Positions 36,890-45,015 of a stretch of DNA of 64,000 nucleotides are shown in pieces. A model generated the notes under the pieces. That model did not search any database. It saw only the letters and a list, made by a program, of their open reading frames with translations, and was not told the DNA's origin. Source of the DNA: Hyphomonas sp. (lineage in GTDB: Bacteria > Pseudomonadota > Alphaproteobacteria > Caulobacterales > Hyphomonadaceae); the NCBI GenBank assembly GCA_017792365.1, contig CP051229.1, positions 2,790,001 to 2,854,000 of the forward strand. Reading direction: 5' to 3'. Every line of letters begins with the position of its first letter. The stretch's first letter is position 1. The position numbers and the translations under genes are program-made.

Positions 36890-39322
36890 CTACAGCCGAT
36901 AGCGCAGGACCACTGAGTAGAAGCGGTCTGCGCCGTATGACAGGGTGCGCGCAGCATTGCCGCCGATTACCGCGACGTTGACGTTGTCGGAGTAAATCTC
37001 CTCAAACAGGTTTGAAACCGAACCGGTGATATCGAAGCGGTCGTCGGGCGAACGGTAGGTCAGCGTCGCGCCTACGATTGTTCTGCCCGGAATGTGAAAG
37101 CGATCCTGCTCAAACGGTGACGCGAAGTAATCGCCCTGATGCGCAATGGATCCGCCGGGATAGAGGAATCCTCCATTGCCGAGCGGCACGGCGTAGTATC
37201 CGTAGACGCTCGCCTTATGTCGCGGCGTTCTCGGAATCTGGTTCCCTGACAAGTCCTGCGGCGTCTGTTGCGCGGGAGGTGCGGTGATGTCGACCGCGCC
37301 GCAAACAGGAGGATTGGATCCCGGGACGTTTGGGCAGAATGAATCGAACGTCGGATCCAGATAAGTATAAGAGAACACAATGTTCGACCGGTCATTGGGC
37401 TGCCATGTGGCCTGCAGCTCCGCGCCCTTGATGACTGCCTTCTCTGCGTTGACGAACCGCTGATAGACCGGTCCGACGGGCTCCGGCTGACCATTCACCT
37501 GTACGATCGAGCGCGTGCTGATCGGGATCTGCATATCGAAGAAGTCCTGATAGAAGATCGAGCCGTCGAACCGGAACTGGCCCATCGTGTAGCCGACGCC
37601 AAGCTCGTAGACATCGAGGAACTGCGACTCGGCGATGTTGTTTGGCGGCAGGCCCTGTCCGAGCGTGAATGCCGAGGACTGATACCCCCGCGAATAAGCG
37701 CCATAGAGCTCGAAGTCGTTCACCGGTTGCCATGCGAGCGCGGCCCGGCCGGATAGGGCGGAATCACTTTGCTCCGGGTTCGCGGAACTGACCGCCGGCG
37801 TGAAGTCGCCCGCAAAGAATGGCGGATAGTAGAAGACATATCTGAAGTCGGTCTTCGCGTCTTTGTCGTCCCACGTGTAGCGCAGGCCGCCGTCGAACCG
37901 CAGGGTGGGGGTGATATCAAAGACAACGTTTCCGAACACTGCGGTCGAGCGAATGTTGTACTTGTTGCGCTGCTCGAACTCAGACTTCCTCGGATTTGGC
38001 GCCGCAAGCGTCGCCCCTCCGCCGATGGTCGGATTGGCCAGGACATCGCCGGCTCCGGGAATGTTTTCCCAGTATGACTCATCGAAGTGCTGGTTGAAGT
38101 AGTAAGCGCCAACGACCCAGTCGACCGGGCTTCCAGCATTGCTCTCAAGCCTGAGTTCCTGAGACCAGAAATTGTTGTCGTTATAGTAGTTGGACCGGTA
38201 GTCCGTTGGCACAACCGTGCCGGGCGCAAACGGGTCGGTCGGTGCAGCGACGTAGCTGGCGCGTGATGTGAGATCCCGGTCGGCCGAGCCCGTCGCAAGG
38301 TACTGCTGGTAGCCGCCGACATACACCAGCGTCGCGAAATCGAGATCGTAGTCGACGTTGACGATGTTCTGGAAGTTGTTGTCCAGCTTGTCGAAACCCA
38401 CATAGTCGACATTGATCTGGTAGGGTTCGGATGGCGCCGCCACGTCATAATTGTACTGCGGGTTCGGCGAAAGCCCGCCGAAAACGGGGCCGGTGTTGTA
38501 GGCTGCCACCGTGGGGTAGCCGGGCTGGTTGCTATACGTGAAATGCGTCGCGCGGTTGCGGATGTGTAGCCGTTCGCCGGTATACTCAAGCTGGAACTCG
38601 AAATAGGTGTTGTCGGTCGCAAAACCTGCGTCCTCAGCCGACCCGATATTGTCCTGCAGGGTTGGGCCGACAAACCTCTGCGCGCCCAGCCGGTAGCCCA
38701 GCTTGTCATTGATTGGCCCAGCCACATTGACCCCGAGGTCGTGCCAGCCCGCACGGCCCACTCCAACCTCAACTTCGCCGGTGAACTCGTCAGTCGGCGC
38801 GCGCGATATCAGATTGACAGATCCCGCAAGAGAGTTGCGGCCATAAAGCGTGCCGCCAGGCCCACGCAGGAACTGTACGTTGCCGCCGAACAACGTGCTC
38901 TCCGCAATGTTCGATGGGACGAGATTGATGAAACCGTCGACATACTGAATGACGGCGTTCTCCTGACCCAACAGGGTTTGGGGCGTCTGTCGACCGACGC
39001 CACGGACGTTGATCCCGAATGTGTTCGTGAAGACAAATCCCGGCGTGACGTCGACGAGCTGTCGGACCGTTCCGACGCCCGCCAGGTTCCTGTCTTCCGC
39101 GTCGATGATCGACACCGACTGCGGCTGGTTGAGCACCTCATCGAACGTCTCGCCGCGGACAACAATGACTTCTCCGCGGGATTCAACCTGCACTCGAGTG
39201 CGCTCGGTCTCCTGGTCATCAGTCGTGGCGTTGTTCTCCTGCGCCTGTTGTGCGTCCGCAGGCGCGAACGCGAGCGCTGCTCCAAGTGCGCAGCTTGCGT
39301 ACAAAGCTCTCTTGCCAATCAT
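36890..39322 (-). CDS. TonB-dependent outer-membrane receptor
   Basis: 810 residues. Signal peptide MIGKRALYASCALGAALAFA, then the plug domain (DEVLNQPQSVSIIDAEDR, then NVRGVGRQTPQ, GRNSLAGSVNLI) and a beta-barrel ending in ..RFYSVVLRYRL with the C-terminal aromatic pattern. ATG 39322 was chosen from signal peptide and GGGAGAG before it; the frame is open further upstream. Ligand unknown. It is divergent from the PQQ dehydrogenase gene, so polymer or polyol uptake is a plausible job. It is distinct from siderophore-only loci since no iron-uptake genes are near. Confidence 0.9.
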   Translation of the reverse strand: MIGKRALYASCALGAALAFAPADAQQAQENNATTDDQETERTRVQVESRGEVIVVRGETFDEVLNQPQSVSIIDAEDRNLAGVGTVRQLVDVTPGFVFTNTFGINVRGVGRQTPQTLLGQENAVIQYVDGFINLVPSNIAESTLFGGNVQFLRGPGGTLYGRNSLAGSVNLISRAPTDEFTGEVEVGVGRAGWHDLGVNVAGPINDKLGYRLGAQRFVGPTLQDNIGSAEDAGFATDNTYFEFQLEYTGERLHIRNRATHFTYSNQPGYPTVAAYNTGPVFGGLSPNPQYNYDVAAPSEPYQINVDYVGFDKLDNNFQNIVNVDYDLDFATLVYVGGYQQYLATGSADRDLTSRASYVAAPTDPFAPGTVVPTDYRSNYYNDNNFWSQELRLESNAGSPVDWVVGAYYFNQHFDESYWENIPGAGDVLANPTIGGGATLAAPNPRKSEFEQRNKYNIRSTAVFGNVVFDITPTLRFDGGLRYTWDDKDAKTDFRYVFYYPPFFAGDFTPAVSSANPEQSDSALSGRAALAWQPVNDFELYGAYSRGYQSSAFTLGQGLPPNNIAESQFLDVYELGVGYTMGQFRFDGSIFYQDFFDMQIPISTRSIVQVNGQPEPVGPVYQRFVNAEKAVIKGAELQATWQPNDRSNIVFSYTYLDPTFDSFCPNVPGSNPPVCGAVDITAPPAQQTPQDLSGNQIPRTPRHKASVYGYYAVPLGNGGFLYPGGSIAHQGDYFASPFEQDRFHIPGRTIVGATLTYRSPDDRFDITGSVSNLFEEIYSDNVNVAVIGGNAARTLSYGADRFYSVVLRYRL

Positions 39323-39767
39323 CGTTTCTCTCCCATTCGTCCGCTTTTTTGTTTCGATCCTGGCCGCTGGTGGGCGGCCCGGCGTCGAGGCAGCGGTGAT
39401 TTTCAATGAGCTGACCACGGGACCGCTCGCATCGTCAACAAAATTTGCCGTACCGGTACGGAAAAAATGATCGGTAGTGGTTTTGGGTTGGTTTTTTGCT
39501 GGCTGCCAAGCGGTGGCTGATACAGCAAGCAATCGCCCGCTAGCCGCATAATTCTGGGCGAAATGTCGTGGTCGTCGGGGCGGCGTAGTCCGTCGAGTCG
39601 GCTTTTTCGTTCGGTCAGCGGTTGCTTCCTGCAAAAATTCGCCGTATCGGTTTGCAACGACGCGCAGGGGAGATCTGCGGTGGGCGAGTAGCGGCGGAGG
39701 GCGCTTAGCCCTGCGTTTGGGGAGAGCGCGGGCGTGTCCCGACCCTGGCGATCCGGAGGATGAATCG
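39323..39767. promoter_or_regulatory. Divergent promoter region with 14-bp palindrome
   Basis: About 445 bases between the TonB receptor and the PQQ dehydrogenase. A perfect palindrome CCGTACCGGTACGG lies at 39448-39461, flanked by TTTG and AAAA. A related half site, CCGTATCGGTTTG, occurs near 39643-39655. No ORF of interest. The palindrome is a good candidate operator for a dimeric TetR-type regulator. Confidence 0.55.
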
Positions 39768-41720
39768 ATGAAGTTGTTCGCTGCCGGGACCGCGGGAAGT
39801 GCGCTGGCGCTCTTGATCAGCTCGTGCGCAGGCCCGCCGGAAACCGATCGAGCGTCGGAGGTTCAGGGGACGGCGCCCATGGCGCAGACCGGCGGCCCGA
39901 CGGAAGAAGACGGGGCGGCGCTCTATCTGGCTCGCTGCGCTTCATGTCATGACAATCCGCAGGACCGCACACCGCATCGCAGCGTGATTGAGCAGAACTC
40001 ACCCGCATTCATTTACAACGCGATGACGACGGGCCTGATGCAGCCCATGTCCATCGGTTTGAGTGACGACGATATGAAGGCGATCGCGCTTCATCTGAGC
40101 GTCGTGCAGGGCGCACGCGGCACGGCGGGCGATCAGGATGTCAATGCGATCTGGGGGGAATCCTCTGCTTCGTTTCCGCTGGATGGTCCGAAGTGCAGCG
40201 CAGCGCCGCCGCCCGTCGATCTGGCCGCGTCGCAGCAGTGGAATGGCTGGGGACCGACAAAGACCAACGCACGCTTTCAAACGAACCCAGGCCTTTCCGC
40301 CGCCGATGTGCCGCGTCTCAAGGTCAAATGGGCCTTCAAGTATCCTGGCTCGAAAAACGGACAGGCGACGATCATCGGTGATCGCCTGTTTGTCACCTCG
40401 ATGTCTGGCGCGGTTTACGCGCTCGATGCCGACACCGGGTGCGTCTATTGGCGGCATGATGCGGGATCGCCCACCCGCTCCAGCGTTTCGATCGGACCGA
40501 TGCCGGAAGGGTCCGGCGCGCAGAGCGCTCTCTATTTTTCCGACTGGTCAAAGAGTGCGGTAGCGATCGACGCCGACACTGGCGAGCAAGTCTGGAAGAC
40601 ACAGATCGAGGATGAATTCGGCGTCCAGATGACTGGCTCGCCGACGCTGTGGAACGGCGTGCTGCTGGTGCCGATCTCTACAGGCAACGAGGCGTTCGCC
40701 ACCAACGACAATTACGAATGCTGCAAGTTCATTGGGTCTCTCGTCGCGCTCGATGCGACGACCGGCGAAATCCTCTGGAAGCGCTACACGACGGAGCAAC
40801 CAAATCTTCCCTATCGTCTCAACGCGAAAGGCCAACAGATGTGGGGGCCCGCTGGCGGCTCGATCTGGTCTGCGCCGACAATCGATGCGGCGCGCGGCCT
40901 CGTCTATGTGTCGACCTCGAACTCGCACACCGATATGCCGCACGACGGCTCCAACGCCGTTTTGGCGATCGACATCAGGACGGGCGAGGTCGCGTGGAAA
41001 AACCAAGTCTGGCCGGATGACAACTACATCATCGGCTGTCCGCGCGCCGCTAACTGCCCTGAAGTGCTGGGTCCGGACTTTGCGCTCGGCGCATCGCCCA
41101 TCCTTCATACGCAGGCGGACGGACGGCAGCTGCTGTTGGCGGGCCAGAAGTCCGGCATTCTCTGGGCGCTAGATCCGGCCGATGATGGCAAGATCGTCTG
41201 GCAAACTCGCCTGTCGCCCGGCAGCGCGCTTGGCGGCGTCGAATTCGGCCCGGCCGCCGACGAGGACAAGGTCTATGTGGCGATCTCCGATGTCATCGCA
41301 GGTCCGGAAGGCAAGCCGGGTCTCTATGCGCTTAATGTCAAGGATGGGTCAATCGCGTGGGAGGCGCCGTCTCCGGTGCTGCCGTGCCGCTGGGATAACA
41401 CCTACTGTCACCCGGCAATCTCGCAGGCCGTGACGGTCATCCCGGGCGTCGTCTTTGCGGGCGCAATGAACGGACGGTTCCGGGCATATGATACGGATAC
41501 CGGTGAAGTAGTCTGGGAGCACAATACGGCCGACGAGCCGATGATCTCAGTTTTGGAAGAGACCGTGTATGGCGGGGTTATGGACGGCGCCGGGCCCACG
41601 GTCGCTGATGGGATGGTGTACGTACATTCCGGCTATGCCGGCAGACAGAACGCTAACCCGCGCGACATGACCGGCCGCGATGGCAATGTGCTTATTGCGT
41701 ATTCCGTAGATGGAGAATGA
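39768..41720 (+). CDS. Quinohaemoprotein alcohol dehydrogenase resembling polyvinyl-alcohol dehydrogenase
   Basis: 650 residues, lipoprotein-type signal ending LISSC20. An N-terminal cytochrome c domain carries CASCH (57-61). A PQQ beta-propeller follows, with repeats such as GAVYALDADTG, GSLVALDATTGEILW and GLYALNVKDGSIAWE, and the vicinal Cys318-Cys319 that form the disulfide ring over PQQ. A cytochrome domain at the N-terminus with a propeller behind it is the layout of polyvinyl-alcohol dehydrogenase, and the next gene resembles its usual partner. It would oxidise secondary alcohols of a polymer or polyol in the periplasm and pass electrons to a cytochrome. GGAGGA precedes the ATG. Another secondary or polyol substrate is possible. 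Confidence 0.8.
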   Translation: MKLFAAGTAGSALALLISSCAGPPETDRASEVQGTAPMAQTGGPTEEDGAALYLARCASCHDNPQDRTPHRSVIEQNSPAFIYNAMTTGLMQPMSIGLSDDDMKAIALHLSVVQGARGTAGDQDVNAIWGESSASFPLDGPKCSAAPPPVDLAASQQWNGWGPTKTNARFQTNPGLSAADVPRLKVKWAFKYPGSKNGQATIIGDRLFVTSMSGAVYALDADTGCVYWRHDAGSPTRSSVSIGPMPEGSGAQSALYFSDWSKSAVAIDADTGEQVWKTQIEDEFGVQMTGSPTLWNGVLLVPISTGNEAFATNDNYECCKFIGSLVALDATTGEILWKRYTTEQPNLPYRLNAKGQQMWGPAGGSIWSAPTIDAARGLVYVSTSNSHTDMPHDGSNAVLAIDIRTGEVAWKNQVWPDDNYIIGCPRAANCPEVLGPDFALGASPILHTQADGRQLLLAGQKSGILWALDPADDGKIVWQTRLSPGSALGGVEFGPAADEDKVYVAISDVIAGPEGKPGLYALNVKDGSIAWEAPSPVLPCRWDNTYCHPAISQAVTVIPGVVFAGAMNGRFRAYDTDTGEVVWEHNTADEPMISVLEETVYGGVMDGAGPTVADGMVYVHSGYAGRQNANPRDMTGRDGNVLIAYSVDGE

Positions 41721-41755
41721 TCGCTCGAAACAGGGCGGCAAAAAGGGAGGTGGAC

Positions 41756-42892
41756 GTGACGAACAAGCAATTCTCATGGAAGGCCGATACGCTGCGTGCG
41801 GGCCTCGTCGTCGGTATTCTGACCGCGGTCTCAGCGTGTTCGGCGAATGAGACGAATCCCGTCGACCTCAAACAAGAGGCGGCAATCCTCGAAGAGCCAG
41901 CCGGTTTTGACTGGAGTTGTCCTGAGGGTTTCGAGGTTAAGGAGGGACTGAATACGGGTTTCTCCAGCGACGGCATGGAGCGCGCATTCATCGTCATCCC
42001 GCCCAAGAATGCTGAGGGTCCAGCGCCGGTTTGGGTGCCGCTTTCCGGCACCGTCGAGTCAGCGAACGCCAATCTTTACGTGGACCGCTCAGGGGCCAAC
42101 GCGAAGCTGGTGGATCACGGCTACATGGTCATTGGACCGGTAAGGCAATGCGCCGAACAGGACCCGGATATCGGCTTTGCGGAATGTGACGGTCCCGGCT
42201 CGAATGGCTGGAACTGGAAGCCGTGGAACGATGGCCGCGCCCGTGGCCCTGAAGGCGAAAAATGGAAACAGGATGCCGGTCCAGACTCGCGGTTCTTCGA
42301 AGCGATGGTTCGGTGCGTCGGAACCCAGTTCGATCTCGACGCTGATCGCCTTTACATCGGCGGCATTTCAGCAGGCGGTACGGTCACGAACCGCGTCCTC
42401 TCGTTCAATTCCGATTTCTGGGCGGGCGGCATGCCGCTCTCCGGCGAATGGTACGTTTCAGCTGACGACGGTTCGTCGCTGGACTTCAATGAGGCGCGTG
42501 ACGCCGTCACTGCCGAGCCGTTGAAGGTTCACCAGGGAAGGGTGGGGCCGTATCCGCTGCCTGAGAGTCTGGATTCGATGATCGTGATTACGGTGTGGGG
42601 CGGGGAAACCGACTTGTACGATTGCGGACCGCCGCTGGGGCTCTGCGCCGATTACCGGCCGAGCACACAGGCTGGCGCCAACTACTTCGATGCGATGGAG
42701 AATGTCGTGAGCGTGGCGTGCTCGTCGGACCACGGCCACCGCTGGCCGTCGACGAACCGCGACGCCTTCAACCTGTGGGCGCTGGAGACGATGGCTTCGC
42801 ATCCCAAGGGATCCGACCCGGCTGCGTTTGAACTGACCGAGCCGCCAGAAGGCTATTCCTGCCGGGTCGGGACGTTCGACGATCACTACTGA
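41756..42892 (+). CDS. Lipoprotein serine hydrolase resembling oxidized polyvinyl-alcohol hydrolase
   Basis: 378 residues. The start is GTG 41756, five bases after GGGAGG; an ATG at 41717 overlapping the dehydrogenase stop is also open. The signal ends VSAC, a lipobox. The nucleophile elbow is GISAGG and the end has CSSDHGHRWP with the likely catalytic His. The sequence is Cys-rich. Oxidized-PVA hydrolase cleaves beta-diketones made by PVA dehydrogenase into a methyl ketone and a carboxylate, and the gene order here fits. The match is from memory of the family, so it is probable, not proven. Confidence 0.65.
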   Translation: MTNKQFSWKADTLRAGLVVGILTAVSACSANETNPVDLKQEAAILEEPAGFDWSCPEGFEVKEGLNTGFSSDGMERAFIVIPPKNAEGPAPVWVPLSGTVESANANLYVDRSGANAKLVDHGYMVIGPVRQCAEQDPDIGFAECDGPGSNGWNWKPWNDGRARGPEGEKWKQDAGPDSRFFEAMVRCVGTQFDLDADRLYIGGISAGGTVTNRVLSFNSDFWAGGMPLSGEWYVSADDGSSLDFNEARDAVTAEPLKVHQGRVGPYPLPESLDSMIVITVWGGETDLYDCGPPLGLCADYRPSTQAGANYFDAMENVVSVACSSDHGHRWPSTNRDAFNLWALETMASHPKGSDPAAFELTEPPEGYSCRVGTFDDHY

Positions 42893-42940
42893 ACGGCCAG
42901 CGCGAGAATATCCTCCCCGTCGCAATGAACGGCGACAACT

Positions 42941-42968
42941 GGCTCCGGCCTCTGTGCAGGCCGGAGCC
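42941..42968 (+). terminator. Hairpin between hydrolase and SDR genes
   Basis: GGCTCCGGCCT and AGGCCGGAGCC form a perfect 11-bp stem with a six-base loop (CTGTGC). No T-tract follows, so it may be a partial terminator or an mRNA-stability hairpin within the operon. Confidence 0.45.
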
Positions 42969-43005
42969 GCTTCTCCTGGAACGGTAAAGAGAGTTTGAGA
43001 CAAAG

Positions 43006-43809
43006 ATGAGCGGACGTCTTGAAGGCAAGGCTGCACTGATCACCGGCGGCACCAGCGGCATTGGCGAGGCCACAGTCGAGGTCTTCGCCCGGGAAGGGGC
43101 CAACGTGCTGTTTACCGGGCGCAACGCTGACAAGGGCGAGGAGCTCGTCGGCCGTCTTGGCCCAAATGTTCGTTTCTTCAAGGCGGACGTTACGCGTGAA
43201 GCGGACATCGAAGCGTCGATCAAGGCGGCCGTAGATGCGTTCGGCCGCCTCGACGTGCTGTTCAACAACGCCGGCGGGCCAACGCGCGGGGAAGTCGACA
43301 CCATCACGCAGGAAGACTTTGCCAACGCGTGCAACCTGCTGCTCGGGTCGGTTGTGTTCGGCATCAAGCACGCCGCCACCGTGATGAAGGCGCAGGGCGG
43401 CGGCGCCATCATCAACAACGCCAGCGTCTCATCCAACCGCACGCACATGGGCGAGTATCTCTACTCGATCATGAAGGCTGGCGTTGTCCAGACCACGCGG
43501 ATGGCTGGCATGGAGCTCGGCAAGCACGCCATCAGCGTCAACTGCATTTCGCCAGGCGCCGTCGCCACGCCGATCTTCTATGACGGCTCTGCGGTGGCCG
43601 CGGGTCTTGAGGCGGGCAAATCAGAAGCCAAGCTCGAAAAGCTGACCCGCAACCTCTCCAAGGCGACCCCCCTGAGGCGATCGGGTCTTCCCGTTGATAT
43701 CGCGCATGCGGCTTTGTTCCTGGCGAGCGATGAGGGAAGATACATCAATTGCCATGACACGGTTGTGGACGGCGGAATGACAGCCGGAGGCCGGGTCAAC
43801 TACGAGTAG
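43006..43809 (+). CDS. Short-chain dehydrogenase/reductase
   Basis: 267 residues, classical SDR: TGGTSGIGEA (NAD(P) loop), NNAGG, and the catalytic YSIMK with an upstream Ser. NAD(P)-dependent oxidation or reduction of a hydroxyl or keto group. It follows the dehydrogenase/hydrolase pair on the same strand, so it may act on the hydroxy- or keto-products. Confidence 0.92.
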   Translation: MSGRLEGKAALITGGTSGIGEATVEVFAREGANVLFTGRNADKGEELVGRLGPNVRFFKADVTREADIEASIKAAVDAFGRLDVLFNNAGGPTRGEVDTITQEDFANACNLLLGSVVFGIKHAATVMKAQGGGAIINNASVSSNRTHMGEYLYSIMKAGVVQTTRMAGMELGKHAISVNCISPGAVATPIFYDGSAVAAGLEAGKSEAKLEKLTRNLSKATPLRRSGLPVDIAHAALFLASDEGRYINCHDTVVDGGMTAGGRVNYE

Positions 43810-43847
43810 ACAAGCCTGAACAAGGGCTGCTGGAGGAGGAAACATCG

Positions 43848-44972
43848 ATGATCACGCTAGGAGCCAGTCTCGTCGTCCTGACCATGGCGCAGGCCGTCCA
43901 ACCCAATCTCCCCATCGCCAACCCGCCGACGGCGCCGAGTGCGGTCGCGATCCCCGAAAGCCCGCCGAAACCAGCCCAGCCCACCGTAGGGAACGATCCG
44001 CGCACCGGCGAGCCGGTCGCCAAGCGCGGCCTCGGCCCAGCAGACTACGCCTACACCATGCCGGAAGGCGTCACGACGAAAGAGGTCGTCTACTATTCCG
44101 AGGGCGTGCCCTGCTACGCCAAGGTCTTCTATCCGAAAGGCTTCGACCCGGAACAGAGCAAGCTGCCCGCTGTCGTTCTCGGCCAGGGCTGGGCGGGCAC
44201 GCATGTGTCGATCGAGAAATACGCCGCCGTCTTTGCCGAACACGGGCTGGTCGCGATGGCCATCGACTATCGCGGCTGGGGCAATTCAGAAGGCGAGGCG
44301 CGGCTCATCTCACCCGTCAATCTCGGCGGCGGCATGGAGCGCGACGAGAACCGCCACCAGATTGTCGAGAACGCCACGGTCTGGATCAAGCGCACGCAAC
44401 TCGATGCGGCGAAGCACCAGCAGGATTATCGCAACGCCATCTCCTTCATTCAGGGCGAACCCGGCGTCGATCCCGATCGCATCGGCCTGTGGGGGTCAAG
44501 CTATGCCGGCGGGCACTCGGTTGCTGTCGCCGGACAGGATGCGCGCGTGAAGGTGATCGCTATCCAGATCCCAGGCATTGGCGGCGATCCCGATGGACTG
44601 AAACCTCAGGATTATTCCGGCGCCATTCTGGAAGACGCCATCAAACGCGCGCGCACCGGGCAGGGCGGCGAACTCTGGACGGGATACTCCCGACCGCTGC
44701 TGGTGGATTTCGAGATGGTCGAAGCCAACCGCGAAAACAACACGATGCAGTGGGCGAAGAACATCGGAGAGCGCCCCTTCATGGTCATCGTCGCCGAGTA
44801 CGATGAGCTGATCAACAACGACAACGCGGGCAAGGCGGCTGTCGGCTACGCGAAGGGGCCTACCGAATATATAGTCGTACCTGACATCACTCATTTTGAG
44901 ATGTATTCGGGCGAGCCTTTCGAGATCGCTTCACAGGCCGCAGCTCGCTGGTTCACGACGTATCTCAAATAG
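43848..44972 (+). CDS. Exported alpha/beta hydrolase
   Basis: 374 residues. A short hydrophobic N-terminus ending near AQAVQPN suggests export, then a Pro-rich linker. The hydrolase core has GQGWAGTH (oxyanion region), nucleophile GSSYAGG, and late His in DITHFEMYSG. GGAGGAGG lies before the ATG. It would cleave an ester, amide or C-C bond in a substrate related to the cluster's pathway; the exact reaction cannot be given. Confidence 0.85.
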   Translation: MITLGASLVVLTMAQAVQPNLPIANPPTAPSAVAIPESPPKPAQPTVGNDPRTGEPVAKRGLGPADYAYTMPEGVTTKEVVYYSEGVPCYAKVFYPKGFDPEQSKLPAVVLGQGWAGTHVSIEKYAAVFAEHGLVAMAIDYRGWGNSEGEARLISPVNLGGGMERDENRHQIVENATVWIKRTQLDAAKHQQDYRNAISFIQGEPGVDPDRIGLWGSSYAGGHSVAVAGQDARVKVIAIQIPGIGGDPDGLKPQDYSGAILEDAIKRARTGQGGELWTGYSRPLLVDFEMVEANRENNTMQWAKNIGERPFMVIVAEYDELINNDNAGKAAVGYAKGPTEYIVVPDITHFEMYSGEPFEIASQAAARWFTTYLK

Positions 44973-45015
44973 GCGCGCATGAGCCAGACAGTCCGGCGGT
45001 ACGAGAGAGATCAAG

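Noticed and set aside
39323-39634. N-terminal extension of the TonB receptor frame
   Set aside because: The signal peptide and GGGAGAG place the start at 39322; the extension crosses the promoter palindrome.
39768-41720. Interpretation as a methanol or quinoprotein ethanol dehydrogenase
   Set aside because: The N-terminal cytochrome domain and the following Oph-like hydrolase fit PVA-type dehydrogenases better than type I enzymes without haem or type II enzymes with a C-terminal haem.
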